Part shown: piece by piece, positions 16,806-25,026 of the stretch
Numbering within the stretch: the stretch's first letter is position 1
Layout of the letters: the number at the start of each line of letters is the position of its first letter
NCBI GenBank assembly: GCA_001804815.1
Contig: MHBI01000024.1
Location: 1-47,162, forward strand
Length of the DNA: 47,162 nt
DNA from: Lentisphaerae bacterium GWF2_50_93
GTDB taxonomy: Bacteria; Verrucomicrobiota; Lentisphaeria; Victivallales; GWF2-50-93
Direction of reading: 5' to 3'
The notes under the pieces: model-generated
Seen by the model: the letters and a program-made list of their open reading frames with translations, nothing else
Told to the model about the DNA's origin: nothing
The model's database searches: none
Program-made: the position numbers and the translations under genes

Positions 16806-19667
16806 ATGCCTTTAAGCTGGAACGAAATCAATAAAAGAGCGATCGAGTTTTCCAACGAATGGAAAGATGTCCACTGCGAACGTTCGGAATCCAAATCCTT
16901 TTGGGATTCCTTCTTTAATGTCTTCGGAATATCCCGCAAGCGCATTGCCACCTTTGAGGAACCTGTAAAGCTAATTGGAGATAAGCATGGTTTTATCGAT
17001 TTGTTCTGGAAAGGAACGCTTCTTGTAGAACATAAGTCAAAAGGCAAAAGCCTCGACAAGGCATATACACAGGCCTTGGATTATTTCTCCGGACTCAAGG
17101 AATATGAACTTCCGAAGTATGTGCTTGTTTCTGATTTCGAGAGATTTCGACTTTTCGATCTTGAGGATGGCTCGGAAAACGAATTTAATCTCACCGAACT
17201 CCATAAGAACATTCATCTTTTCGGATTCATCGCCGGCTATAGGAAACAAACATACAAGGATCAGGATCCTGTTAACATAAAAGCCGCCGAGCTTATGGGA
17301 AAGCTCCACGACAGGCTCCTTGCTTCGGGATATTCAGGACATCAGCTCGAAGTTTTACTCGTAAGAATCCTTTTCTGTCTTTTTGCAGATGATACAGGCA
17401 TATTCGAAAAAGGGACTTTTACCGAATTTATAGAGCAGGTTGCCGTGGACGGTTCGGATACTGGATCAAAGCTTGCGCATCTATTCCAGGTTTTAAATAC
17501 ACCTGAATCCAAACGCCATAACACTCTTGATGAAAGACTCTCGCAATTCAGATATATAAATGGAAAACTGTTCGAAGAGCCCCTCCCCCTCGCCTCATTT
17601 GATTCCGAAATGCGAAACGCGCTCCTTGAATGCTGTTATTTTGACTGGAGCCAGATATCGCCGGCAATATTCGGTTCGCTTTTCCAGTCGGTAATGGATC
17701 CGGAGAAAAGAAGGAACATAGGCGCTCATTATACCTCGGAAAAGAATATCCTGAAGGTAATAAAACCTCTTTTTCTAGATGAGCTCCAGTCTGAATTCGA
17801 TGGAATAAGAAATGTGAAAACAAAGCTCCGCGTATTCCATGATAAAATTGCCGCTTTGAAATTCTTTGATCCGGCCTGTGGATGTGGAAACTTCCTCGTG
17901 ATAACCTACAGGGAATTGAGGCTTCTCGAAATCGAGATACTTAAAATCCTTCACAGATACGGTGATATTCTCGATATAAAATACTTCTCCAAGATTGATG
18001 TCGATTCATTTTATGGAATTGAAATCGAGAAATTCCCTGCAAGAATTGCGGAAGTCGCAATGTGGCTTATGGATCACCAGATGAATATAAAATTGTCTGA
18101 AGCCGTCGGCGATTACTTTGTCCGTCTTCCACTCCAGAAGTCTGCGAACATCGCAAACGCTAACGCCCTCCGCATTGATTGGAATTTCCTGATGCACGGG
18201 AACTATTTCGATGTTTCGGCAAACGTTGTGAATGTCGGCATTGTCAAAGAGCCTCGCGCACATTATGACACAATCAATGTTTTGGCTAATAAGCTGAACA
18301 TTGTGGATGAGATGGAAATTCAAGGCCAGCAAGACAAGCATGGTGTAAAATTTGACTATATTTTCGGGAATCCGCCTTTTATCGGCAAGCACCTTCGAAA
18401 TTCGCAGCAGGATTCTGACATGGATCTGGTTTTCCAAGGAATGAAAAATTATAAATCCCTCGACTATGTCACTTGCTGGTATCTCAAGGCCGCTCAATAC
18501 ATACAGAACACGAAGGCGAAAGTGGCCTTTGTTTCCACCAATTCTATTTCACAGGGTGAACAGCCGGGAATACTATGGAATGAACTCTTTCAGAAGTATC
18601 ATATCAAGATCCACTTTGGACATAGGACTTTCAGGTGGAGCAATGAGGCAAGGGGAATGGCCCATGTCTATGTCGTGATAATAGGCTTCGCGAATTTTGA
18701 CACATACAGAAAGCATATATATTACTACGACAAGCCTGATTCCGAAGCGCATGAGAAGCTGGCAAGCAATATAAATCCTTATCTTGTTGAAATGAGTGAC
18801 CTTGTGGTTTTGTCAAGAAAAAAAACAATATCCCCTGTTCCGGAAATTATTTATGGCAACAAACCTGTTGATGATGGGAATCTAATCTTGACAGATGAGG
18901 AAAAGAAATCACTTCTAGAGTCTGAGCCTTTGTGCGGTAAGTTTATCAAGCCATTGATTAGTGCAAAAGAATATTTGAATAATCTGAAAAGATGGTGCCT
19001 CTGGCTTGTTGACTTTGAACCTGGCGAATTAAAACAGTTGCCGGATATAATGCTTCGTGTCAAGAAAGTTCGGGAATTCAGATTGGCGAGCAAGAAAATT
19101 CCTACTCAAAAAATAGCCGATACGCCTGCTCTATTTGCTGAAATCCGCCAGCCTAAAGATAACTATGTACTAATTCCACTTCACACGTCAGAGAACAGAA
19201 AATATATCCCTTTCGGCTTTTTCTCTCCTGATCACATTGTTCATAACAGCTGCGCATGTATTCCGGACGCCACTCTTTATCATTTCGGCGTGCTGAGTTC
19301 GGAAATGCACATGATATGGATGAAGTATGTTTGCGGAAGACTTAAAGGTGATTTCAGATATTCCAACGACATTGTCTATAATAATTTTCCATGGCCTGAC
19401 AAGCCCTCGGGAAAGAACATTAAGACTGTGGAGCAGGTGGCCCAAAGAGTTCTGGATGCACGGAAAGAATTCCCGGAAAGCTCGCTTGCTGATTTATACG
19501 ATCCTCTTTCAATGCCCCCTGCCCTAGTCAAGGCACACAAGGAACTCGACAAGGCTGTCGACCTCTGTTACCGTCCGCAGGCATTCACCGATGAAATGAA
19601 GCGAATCGAATATCTTTTTGCCTTATATCGGAAATACATTGAACCATTGCTTAAGAAGAAGAAATAA
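16806..19667 (+). CDS. MmeI-like type IIL restriction-modification enzyme
   Basis: The 953-residue protein combines nuclease, methyltransferase and target recognition, as in MmeI (about 920 residues). The N-terminal PD-ExK-type site is Asp65 with Glu75-His-Lys77 in the segment typical of the family. After a helical spacer, the adenine methyltransferase has motif I DPACGCG (starting at Asp355; Cys replaces the usual Ser) and motif IV NPPF (Asn522). The C-terminal part contains the conserved YSNDIVYNNFPWP-like segment of the family's recognition domain. Such enzymes usually methylate one strand and cut about 20 bases away. The recognition sequence cannot be read. There is no separate methylase gene nearby. 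The gene ends one base before hydE. Both are signs of a self-contained cassette. Confidence 0.87.
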   Translation: MPLSWNEINKRAIEFSNEWKDVHCERSESKSFWDSFFNVFGISRKRIATFEEPVKLIGDKHGFIDLFWKGTLLVEHKSKGKSLDKAYTQALDYFSGLKEYELPKYVLVSDFERFRLFDLEDGSENEFNLTELHKNIHLFGFIAGYRKQTYKDQDPVNIKAAELMGKLHDRLLASGYSGHQLEVLLVRILFCLFADDTGIFEKGTFTEFIEQVAVDGSDTGSKLAHLFQVLNTPESKRHNTLDERLSQFRYINGKLFEEPLPLASFDSEMRNALLECCYFDWSQISPAIFGSLFQSVMDPEKRRNIGAHYTSEKNILKVIKPLFLDELQSEFDGIRNVKTKLRVFHDKIAALKFFDPACGCGNFLVITYRELRLLEIEILKILHRYGDILDIKYFSKIDVDSFYGIEIEKFPARIAEVAMWLMDHQMNIKLSEAVGDYFVRLPLQKSANIANANALRIDWNFLMHGNYFDVSANVVNVGIVKEPRAHYDTINVLANKLNIVDEMEIQGQQDKHGVKFDYIFGNPPFIGKHLRNSQQDSDMDLVFQGMKNYKSLDYVTCWYLKAAQYIQNTKAKVAFVSTNSISQGEQPGILWNELFQKYHIKIHFGHRTFRWSNEARGMAHVYVVIIGFANFDTYRKHIYYYDKPDSEAHEKLASNINPYLVEMSDLVVLSRKKTISPVPEIIYGNKPVDDGNLILTDEEKKSLLESEPLCGKFIKPLISAKEYLNNLKRWCLWLVDFEPGELKQLPDIMLRVKKVREFRLASKKIPTQKIADTPALFAEIRQPKDNYVLIPLHTSENRKYIPFGFFSPDHIVHNSCACIPDATLYHFGVLSSEMHMIWMKYVCGRLKGDFRYSNDIVYNNFPWPDKPSGKNIKTVEQVAQRVLDARKEFPESSLADLYDPLSMPPALVKAHKELDKAVDLCYRPQAFTDEMKRIEYLFALYRKYIEPLLKKKK

Positions 19668-19668
19668 C

Positions 19669-20760
19669 ATGAATACATTTGCTGAAATATTGAAATCTAT
19701 TGATGGCGGAGGCACTCTGACTTCCGACGATCTCAAGGTCCTTTTAAGTCTTACAAATAAAACCCAGATGCAGGATTTATTTGAAAAGGCCTACGAGATT
19801 AAAACCGACAACGTAGGAAAGGTTGTTTATTTCAGGGGAATTATCGAGCTCAGCAATATCTGCGAGAAGGACTGCTATTACTGCGGAATCCGTAAAAGCA
19901 ACAAATCGCAGGAACGCTACATGATGGAGGAGGAGGAGATCCTGAAGGCTTCGGAATGGGCTTTTCAGAACAACTACGGTTCGATCGTGCTTCAGTCTGG
20001 CGAAGTAACCTCCAGGACATTTACATCCTTCATCGAGAAGCTTATAAAGAAGATAAGAAAGCTGTCGGACGGCAAACTGGGAATTACGCTCTCGCTGGGC
20101 GAGCAGACAAAAGACACGTACAGAAGATGGTTGCAGGCAGGCGCGCATAGATATCTTTTAAGGATCGAATCATCGAATGAAAAGCTTTACAGGAAGCTCC
20201 ATCCCGGCGACCATGTGTATTCAGTCCGCCTCAAATGCCTTGAATATTTGAAAAAACTTGGCTACCAGGTTGGAACCGGTGTAATGATAGGCCTGCCTTT
20301 TCAGACAATCGACGACCTTGTCAATGACATTCTCTTCTTCAAGAAAATTGATGCCGACATGATCGGCATGGGCCCGTATGTCGTCCATAAGGAGACACCC
20401 CTCGCCGATTCACTGCCTGATTTTGACAGCATAAAAAACTATCAGCTCAATCTTTCCCTTAAGATGATTGCCGCCACGAGAATCTATCTCAAGGATGTGA
20501 ATATCGCATCTACTACGGCGCTGCAGTCTTTAAATCCTACTGGAAGGGAGATGGGACTTCTTGCAGGCGCCAACATAATCATGCCGAATATCACTGAGAC
20601 AAAATACCGGGCCTCCTATCAGCTGTACGACAATAAGCCATGCCTGGATGAGAACTCCTCGATGTGCAGGAGCTGTCTTGAAAAGAGAATCTCGTCCATA
20701 GGTGAGACAATAGGATATGGCGAATGGGGTGATTCAAGGCATTTCAAGAAAAAGAAATGA
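19669..20760 (+). CDS. [FeFe]-hydrogenase maturase HydE, radical SAM
   Basis: HydE is a radical SAM enzyme that helps build the diiron cluster of [FeFe]-hydrogenase. The radical SAM motif is Cys65-x3-Cys69-x2-Cys72 in the CxxxCYYCGIR form typical of HydE. A second, C-terminal motif Cys325-x7-Cys333-x2-Cys336 matches the auxiliary cluster of Thermotoga HydE. Together with the GYGEWGDS ending, these separate it from BioB and PylB. The start at 19669 gives 363 residues, the usual length; a longer reading from 19618 overlaps the upstream gene. No hydF, hydG or hydrogenase gene lies in this window, so they should be elsewhere. The one-base gap to the upstream R-M gene suggests read-through transcription. 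Confidence 0.9.
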   Translation: MNTFAEILKSIDGGGTLTSDDLKVLLSLTNKTQMQDLFEKAYEIKTDNVGKVVYFRGIIELSNICEKDCYYCGIRKSNKSQERYMMEEEEILKASEWAFQNNYGSIVLQSGEVTSRTFTSFIEKLIKKIRKLSDGKLGITLSLGEQTKDTYRRWLQAGAHRYLLRIESSNEKLYRKLHPGDHVYSVRLKCLEYLKKLGYQVGTGVMIGLPFQTIDDLVNDILFFKKIDADMIGMGPYVVHKETPLADSLPDFDSIKNYQLNLSLKMIAATRIYLKDVNIASTTALQSLNPTGREMGLLAGANIIMPNITETKYRASYQLYDNKPCLDENSSMCRSCLEKRISSIGETIGYGEWGDSRHFKKKK

Positions 20761-20796
20761 TCCTGCAGCACATTTGGATTGATGGATGGACAGAAC

Positions 20797-21732
20797 CTAC
20801 TTTGTCCATGAATCCGGCTTGCGTTTCCCCAGGGCGGACATTGAGATATTTCCAAGATGGACGCTTTTGAACCCCTTGGAGACAGCCAGCTCCCTGATGT
20901 CCAGAAGTGTCTGGGGCGGAGTATGCGGGCTTTCCTTGTATTTGTAGTCGGGATGATAAGCTGAAAAATGAAGTGGGATCTCCGTGCCGAGGTTGAGCGA
21001 CGTCCAGTCAAGGAAGGAATTTATCATCTCCCTGGAATCATTCTTGCCGGGAATCACCAGGTTTGTGATTTCCAGATGCTTGCCGAGCGATACGAAATAT
21101 TTCATGGCATCGAGTACGGGTTGGAGCTTTCCACCGGTCATCCTGCTGTAGAACTCCTCTGAAAAACCTTTCATGTCGATATTGGCGGCATCAATGAGCG
21201 GGAAGAGCTCGGATGCCGTATCGGGCGTAACGTAGCCATTGGAGACAAGTATCGTCGAGAGACCTGCCTCTTTTGCGGCTTTCGCAATATCTATGACATA
21301 TTCAGCCCAGATCACGGGTTCATTGTAGGTGAAGGCGATCGATTTGCAGTCTTCGATCAGTGCCAGGGAGACAATCTTTTCAGGAGGGTAATACCCCCCC
21401 TGCTCCTTTTCCTCGTCGTAGTAGCCCCTGGAAAGATGATGGTTCTGGCAGAATGAACACGCCAGATTGCATCCGAAAGTCCCAAGGGAGAATGTCCAGG
21501 TCCCGGGAAGGAATTCAGCGAGGGGTTTCTTCTCAATCGGATCGACATGAAGGGCGACAGGCCTTCCATAGGCGATCGAATAGAGCCTGCCTGCAATATT
21601 CTTCCTTATCCCGCAAAAACCCGTCCTGTCCTCGAATATGTTGCAGAAACGCGGACAAAGGAAGCATTGGATGGCTTTACCCTTGCCCTGTTTCCACCAC
21701 CTGGCCTCATGATACTGTATTTTTCCGTCCAT
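20797..21732 (-). CDS. AmmeMemoRadiSam-type radical SAM enzyme
   Basis: The protein (311 residues) belongs to the radical SAM family that goes with AMMECR1 and MEMO1-like proteins and is often annotated as a pyruvate formate-lyase activase. The SAM-cluster motif is Cys88-x3-Cys92-x2-Cys95. Four further N-terminal cysteines (23, 26, 30 and 40) could bind metal or a second cluster. The chemistry of this family is poorly known. The start at 21732 follows GGGAG. Its partners are not in the window. It is separated from serC by a strong terminator, so it needs its own promoter or read-through. It converges on hydE with only 36 bases between them. Confidence 0.83.
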   Translation of the reverse strand: MDGKIQYHEARWWKQGKGKAIQCFLCPRFCNIFEDRTGFCGIRKNIAGRLYSIAYGRPVALHVDPIEKKPLAEFLPGTWTFSLGTFGCNLACSFCQNHHLSRGYYDEEKEQGGYYPPEKIVSLALIEDCKSIAFTYNEPVIWAEYVIDIAKAAKEAGLSTILVSNGYVTPDTASELFPLIDAANIDMKGFSEEFYSRMTGGKLQPVLDAMKYFVSLGKHLEITNLVIPGKNDSREMINSFLDWTSLNLGTEIPLHFSAYHPDYKYKESPHTPPQTLLDIRELAVSKGFKSVHLGNISMSALGKRKPDSWTK

Positions 21733-21752
21733 GGCTCCCCCCTGTTTAATTC

Positions 21753-21790
21753 AAAAAAAAGAGCACCGAGGCAATTCCCGCGATGCTCTT
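21753..21790 (-). terminator. rho-independent terminator of serC
   Basis: On the minus strand, AAGAGCA pairs with TGCTCTT (21784-21790 with 21759-21765), the intervening bases pair partly, and a run of eight T follows (A-run 21753-21760 on the plus strand). It lies 25 bases after the serC stop and about 20 bases before the amrS start. Confidence 0.85.
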
Positions 21791-21814
21791 TCAGGTCTCT
21801 GATTTCAAATATTA

Positions 21815-22891
21815 TCAGGAATTGTTTTTCTCGAATTCATTCATGAAATCAATCAGCTTTTCAACGCCTTCAAGAGGCATTGCGTTGTAGATGCTCGCCC
21901 TGATTCCACCGACGGAGCGATGCCCTTTGAGACCGATAAGGCCTTTTGCCTTCGCCTCCTTGACGAACTTCTCTTCAAGCACCTCTGTTGGAAGACGGAA
22001 TACTACATTCATCTTGGAACGGCTTGCCGGTTCAACGGGATTCTTGTAGAAATCCCCTTCCTCGATCGTCTCGTAGAGGGCTTCGGATTTCGTGTCATTT
22101 ATCTTCTCGATGGCGGCAAGTCCGCCCTTCTTGATCATCCAGTCCGTGACAAGCCTGATCATGTATATGGCGAATGTCGGCGGAGTGTTGTAGAGGGACT
22201 TGTTGTCAATGTATGTCGCGTACTTGAGCATGGTCGGAGTATTCGCGGGAGTCCTCTTCACGAGCTCCTTTTTGATTATCACCACGGCAACTCCGCTGGG
22301 TCCGATGTTCTTCTGGGCGCCGGCGTATATGAGATCGAACTGGCCTACGTCCACGACCCTGGACATGAAATCGCTCGACATGTCGGCAAGCAAGGGGATT
22401 TTTGTCTCAGGGAAGGAATGGTACTGCGTGCCGAATATGGTATTGTTCGAGGTTATGTGGAGATAGGACGCCTTGGGATCCAGCTTCCAGTGGCGGATGT
22501 CGGGGATCTTATTGTAGTTGGTGTCCTTGCTGCTGCATACGACCTTTACATCGCCGAACAGCTTGGCTTCCTTGATGGCCGCGGATGACCAGGCGCCGGT
22601 ATCGGCATATTCCATGGCTGTCCCGGGGACATGGAGGTTCATGGGTATCATGGCGAACTGAAGGCTTGCGCCTCCCTGGATGAAGAGCACAGCGTGTTCA
22701 TCGCCGATTCCCATCAGCGTGCGGATATTCTTTTCAGCGGCTTCGATGACTTCGGTGAATTCACCGCCGCGATGCGTAAGCTCCATGATCCCGCAACCAG
22801 TCTTATGATAATCTGAAAACTCACGCGCAGCATGCTCCATCACTTCTGTTGGAAGCATTGCCGGGCCCGCGCTGAAGTTGAATACTCTCAT
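21815..22891 (-). CDS. phosphoserine aminotransferase
   Basis: SerC converts 3-phosphohydroxypyruvate and glutamate to phosphoserine, the second step of serine synthesis (and a step in pyridoxal phosphate synthesis in some bacteria). The 358 residues match the family length. The N-terminus has NFSAGPAMLP. The PLP lysine is Lys194 in QKNIGPSG. The CDS is followed by a clear terminator and preceded by a 216-bp divergent spacer shared with the FHA gene. No serA or serB is adjacent, although a 2-hydroxyacid dehydrogenase of another type lies at 795-1766. Confidence 0.95.
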   Translation of the reverse strand: MRVFNFSAGPAMLPTEVMEHAAREFSDYHKTGCGIMELTHRGGEFTEVIEAAEKNIRTLMGIGDEHAVLFIQGGASLQFAMIPMNLHVPGTAMEYADTGAWSSAAIKEAKLFGDVKVVCSSKDTNYNKIPDIRHWKLDPKASYLHITSNNTIFGTQYHSFPETKIPLLADMSSDFMSRVVDVGQFDLIYAGAQKNIGPSGVAVVIIKKELVKRTPANTPTMLKYATYIDNKSLYNTPPTFAIYMIRLVTDWMIKKGGLAAIEKINDTKSEALYETIEEGDFYKNPVEPASRSKMNVVFRLPTEVLEEKFVKEAKAKGLIGLKGHRSVGGIRASIYNAMPLEGVEKLIDFMNEFEKNNS

Positions 22892-23107
22892 TTTTACCCT
22901 CTCTCTTTCTGCTTTTTAAGAAACTAAATTTTAAATTCAGGATATAAATTATAATAATCGGACGTGAAAAATCCAATGATTTAATACTTTTTTTTAAATT
23001 TGATTTATTATGCTTGTATTTTCCATTGAAAAAAATAAGTTATAAGGTTTATTTAAACAAGTTAATGTTAACTTGGGAAAATTGATATCTGTAAATCGGA
23101 CTGATCC
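22892..23107. promoter_or_regulatory. divergent promoter region with perfect operator-like palindrome
   Basis: This AT-rich 216-bp spacer separates serC and the FHA gene, which point away from each other. CAAGTTAATGTTAACTTG at 23058-23075 is an 8-bp perfect inverted repeat with a 2-base centre, ending 32 bases before the FHA start, a position that suits a regulator site. No -35/-10 pair stands out enough to name. Confidence 0.5.
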
Positions 23108-23611
23108 ATGAATAATCATACTGAGGTTATTTTAGAAATGCCAAAATTGATTTGTCTAAGCGGAATGAATAAAGGCGAAGAATTCGAACTGATTGCAGGT
23201 GAAAACTCAATCGGGCGAAGCGAGAAGAACAATGTCTGCGTCTTCGACAAGAAGGTCTCAAGGGTGCACTGCAAAGTCTTTGTCACCGGCGAAGGCATAC
23301 TGCTTGAGGACATGGGCAGCACGAACGGTTCACGTGTGAACAATGTCTTTGCCAGCGGGAAACAGGAACTCAAGACAGGCGACCATCTCCGCGTGGGCCA
23401 GACTGTATTCCTCCTGAGCGACAGGCCAATCTCGGAAAATCCGGAGGCTTCCCAGGCATCACAGGAAGTAGACGACAAGGAATATGAATCCCTTCTTGAA
23501 CAGACTTCGTTTCATGTGACCAAGACCACGGCCTTCAGGAAGATGAAGACCGACAAGTCTGGCGCCGACGTCGGATTCCTTTCATTTTTTGAAAAAGACA
23601 AGAACCAGTAG
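23108..23611 (+). CDS. FHA-domain protein
   Basis: The 167-residue protein has an N-terminal FHA domain that binds phosphothreonine peptides: GRS (36-38), SRVH (51-54) and STNGSRVN (71-78) are all present. The C-terminal part is short, charged and without a recognisable domain. FHA proteins commonly read Ser/Thr kinase signals, and a large kinase is encoded about 10 kb upstream; a direct link is only inference. It stands alone between serC and the oxidoreductase operon, with about 100 bases on the downstream side. The start could also be residue 11; the 23108 ATG has only a weak GGA ribosome site. Confidence 0.88.
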   Translation: MNNHTEVILEMPKLICLSGMNKGEEFELIAGENSIGRSEKNNVCVFDKKVSRVHCKVFVTGEGILLEDMGSTNGSRVNNVFASGKQELKTGDHLRVGQTVFLLSDRPISENPEASQASQEVDDKEYESLLEQTSFHVTKTTAFRKMKTDKSGADVGFLSFFEKDKNQ

Positions 23612-23713
23612 GCTTTTGTCGTCCGGCTGAAATTCCTCTGTTTTTTCCTTTGCTTCCTAAAAGTTTTCATTTTTTTATGTATATTATTTTTAATTTTATC
23701 CGAGGATTTTCAA

Positions 23714-23953
23714 ATGGACGGCAAGAAGAAAAAGTTTACCGCAGCCATCAGCATCAATGAATGCAAGGGCTGCGAGAGATGCATCCGCGCCTGTCCGAAG
23801 AAACTCCTCCGCCTCGAGGACAAGCTCAATTCACACGGCTACCGCTATGTATTGTATTCCGGCGAGGGATGCGTGGGCTGCGGCTCCTGTTTCTATGCCT
23901 GTCCGGAACCCGGTGCGATAACTGTCATTGAAGAGATCGAAGAAGGCTCCTGA
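23714..23953 (+). CDS. 2-oxoacid:ferredoxin oxidoreductase, delta (ferredoxin) subunit
   Basis: The 79-residue protein has two [4Fe-4S] motifs: Cys17, 20, 23, 27 and Cys53, 56, 59, 63. It has the length and position of the delta subunit (VorC/KorD type), which passes electrons from the TPP site to ferredoxin. The ribosome site CGAGGA precedes the ATG. The alpha subunit gene begins five bases after the stop, so the two are one operon. Confidence 0.92.
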   Translation: MDGKKKKFTAAISINECKGCERCIRACPKKLLRLEDKLNSHGYRYVLYSGEGCVGCGSCFYACPEPGAITVIEEIEEGS

Positions 23954-23958
23954 TATAT

Positions 23959-25026
23959 ATGAGTGAGAAAAACAAGATAATGCTCAGGGGGAATGACGCT
24001 GTGATATACGGTGCCCTGCTGGCTGGGTGCGACTGCTTCTTCGGCTATCCCATAACTCCCGCAAATGAAATCGCACATTCAGCCGCCGCCCTCTTCCCTA
24101 TGCTCGGAAGGGTTTTCCTCCAGGCGGAATCTGAAATAGCGGCCATCAACATGGTGCTTGGCGCATCCTCAGCAGGCAGAAGGTCGATCACGGCCTCTTC
24201 AGGCCTGGGAATCAGCCTTAAGCAGGAAGGCGTCTCATATCTGGCGACCATGGATCTGCCGGCGGTGATTGTCGACATCATGCGCGGCGGTCCCGGACTC
24301 GGGAATCTCGGCCCGGAACAAGGCGACTACAACCAGGTGGTAAAAGGCGGCGGACACGGAAACTACAGATGCATTGTACTGGCCCCAAATTCCCCCCAGG
24401 AAATGTGCACGCTTACAATGAAGGCCTTCGAACTCGCGGATAAATACAGGACTCCGGTCTACGTCCTCGCAGACGCCTTGATAGGACAGATGATAGAATC
24501 CGTCTCCCTGCCTGAACCCGTCGACAAGAAACCCATTCCCGACTGGGCTACTGCAGGGACGGCGAAATACAGGAAGAATTTCATCACGTCGATATATCTG
24601 GACTATGACGATCTCGAACAGGTCAACATCAAGCTCCAGGATAAATACCAGACGATCAAGGATAATGAACAGCTCTGCGAATCCTATATGACGGACGATG
24701 CCGAAACCGTAATAATCTGCTACGGCATCGTGAGCCGTATTGCAAAATCAGCCGTCAACATGCTCCGCGAAAAAGGCTGCAAGGCCGGGCTTCTGAGGCC
24801 TATGACGCTCTTCCCGTATCCTGTCGATGAAATAAGAAGGCTTGAAAAGAAAATATCATCGTTCCTCTGCATCGAACTCAGCAATGGACAGATGCTCGAT
24901 GACGTAAGGCTGTCGATGAAATCGCGGATTCCGCTGCACTTCTATTCGAGAATGGGCGGCAACCTCCCGACGGAACAGGATATAATAAAAAAATATTTGT
25001 CAGTCCAGGATAAGAAAAATGACTAA
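23959..25026 (+). CDS. 2-oxoacid:ferredoxin oxidoreductase, alpha subunit
   Basis: The 355-residue protein matches the alpha subunit of ferredoxin-dependent 2-oxoacid oxidoreductases (VorB/KorA type), which decarboxylates branched-chain 2-oxoacids or 2-oxoglutarate to acyl-CoA. It has the FGYPITP motif near residue 30, the conserved pyrimidine-binding region and the GGPGLGNLGPEQGDY stretch. The substrate cannot be decided from sequence by eye; this VorB-like length and subunit layout favours 3-methyl-2-oxobutanoate or 2-oxoglutarate over pyruvate. It overlaps the next gene by eight bases. Confidence 0.9.
   Translation: MSEKNKIMLRGNDAVIYGALLAGCDCFFGYPITPANEIAHSAAALFPMLGRVFLQAESEIAAINMVLGASSAGRRSITASSGLGISLKQEGVSYLATMDLPAVIVDIMRGGPGLGNLGPEQGDYNQVVKGGGHGNYRCIVLAPNSPQEMCTLTMKAFELADKYRTPVYVLADALIGQMIESVSLPEPVDKKPIPDWATAGTAKYRKNFITSIYLDYDDLEQVNIKLQDKYQTIKDNEQLCESYMTDDAETVIICYGIVSRIAKSAVNMLREKGCKAGLLRPMTLFPYPVDEIRRLEKKISSFLCIELSNGQMLDDVRLSMKSRIPLHFYSRMGGNLPTEQDIIKKYLSVQDKKND

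Noticed and set aside
16806..19667. BREX PglX-type methyltransferase
   Set aside because: No other BREX gene is nearby, and the N-terminal nuclease motif and C-terminal recognition segment fit MmeI-like enzymes better.
19669..20760. Biotin synthase or PylB
   Set aside because: The C-terminal Cys-x7-Cys-x2-Cys motif and the CYYCGIR form of the SAM motif fit HydE; no biotin or pyrrolysine genes are adjacent.
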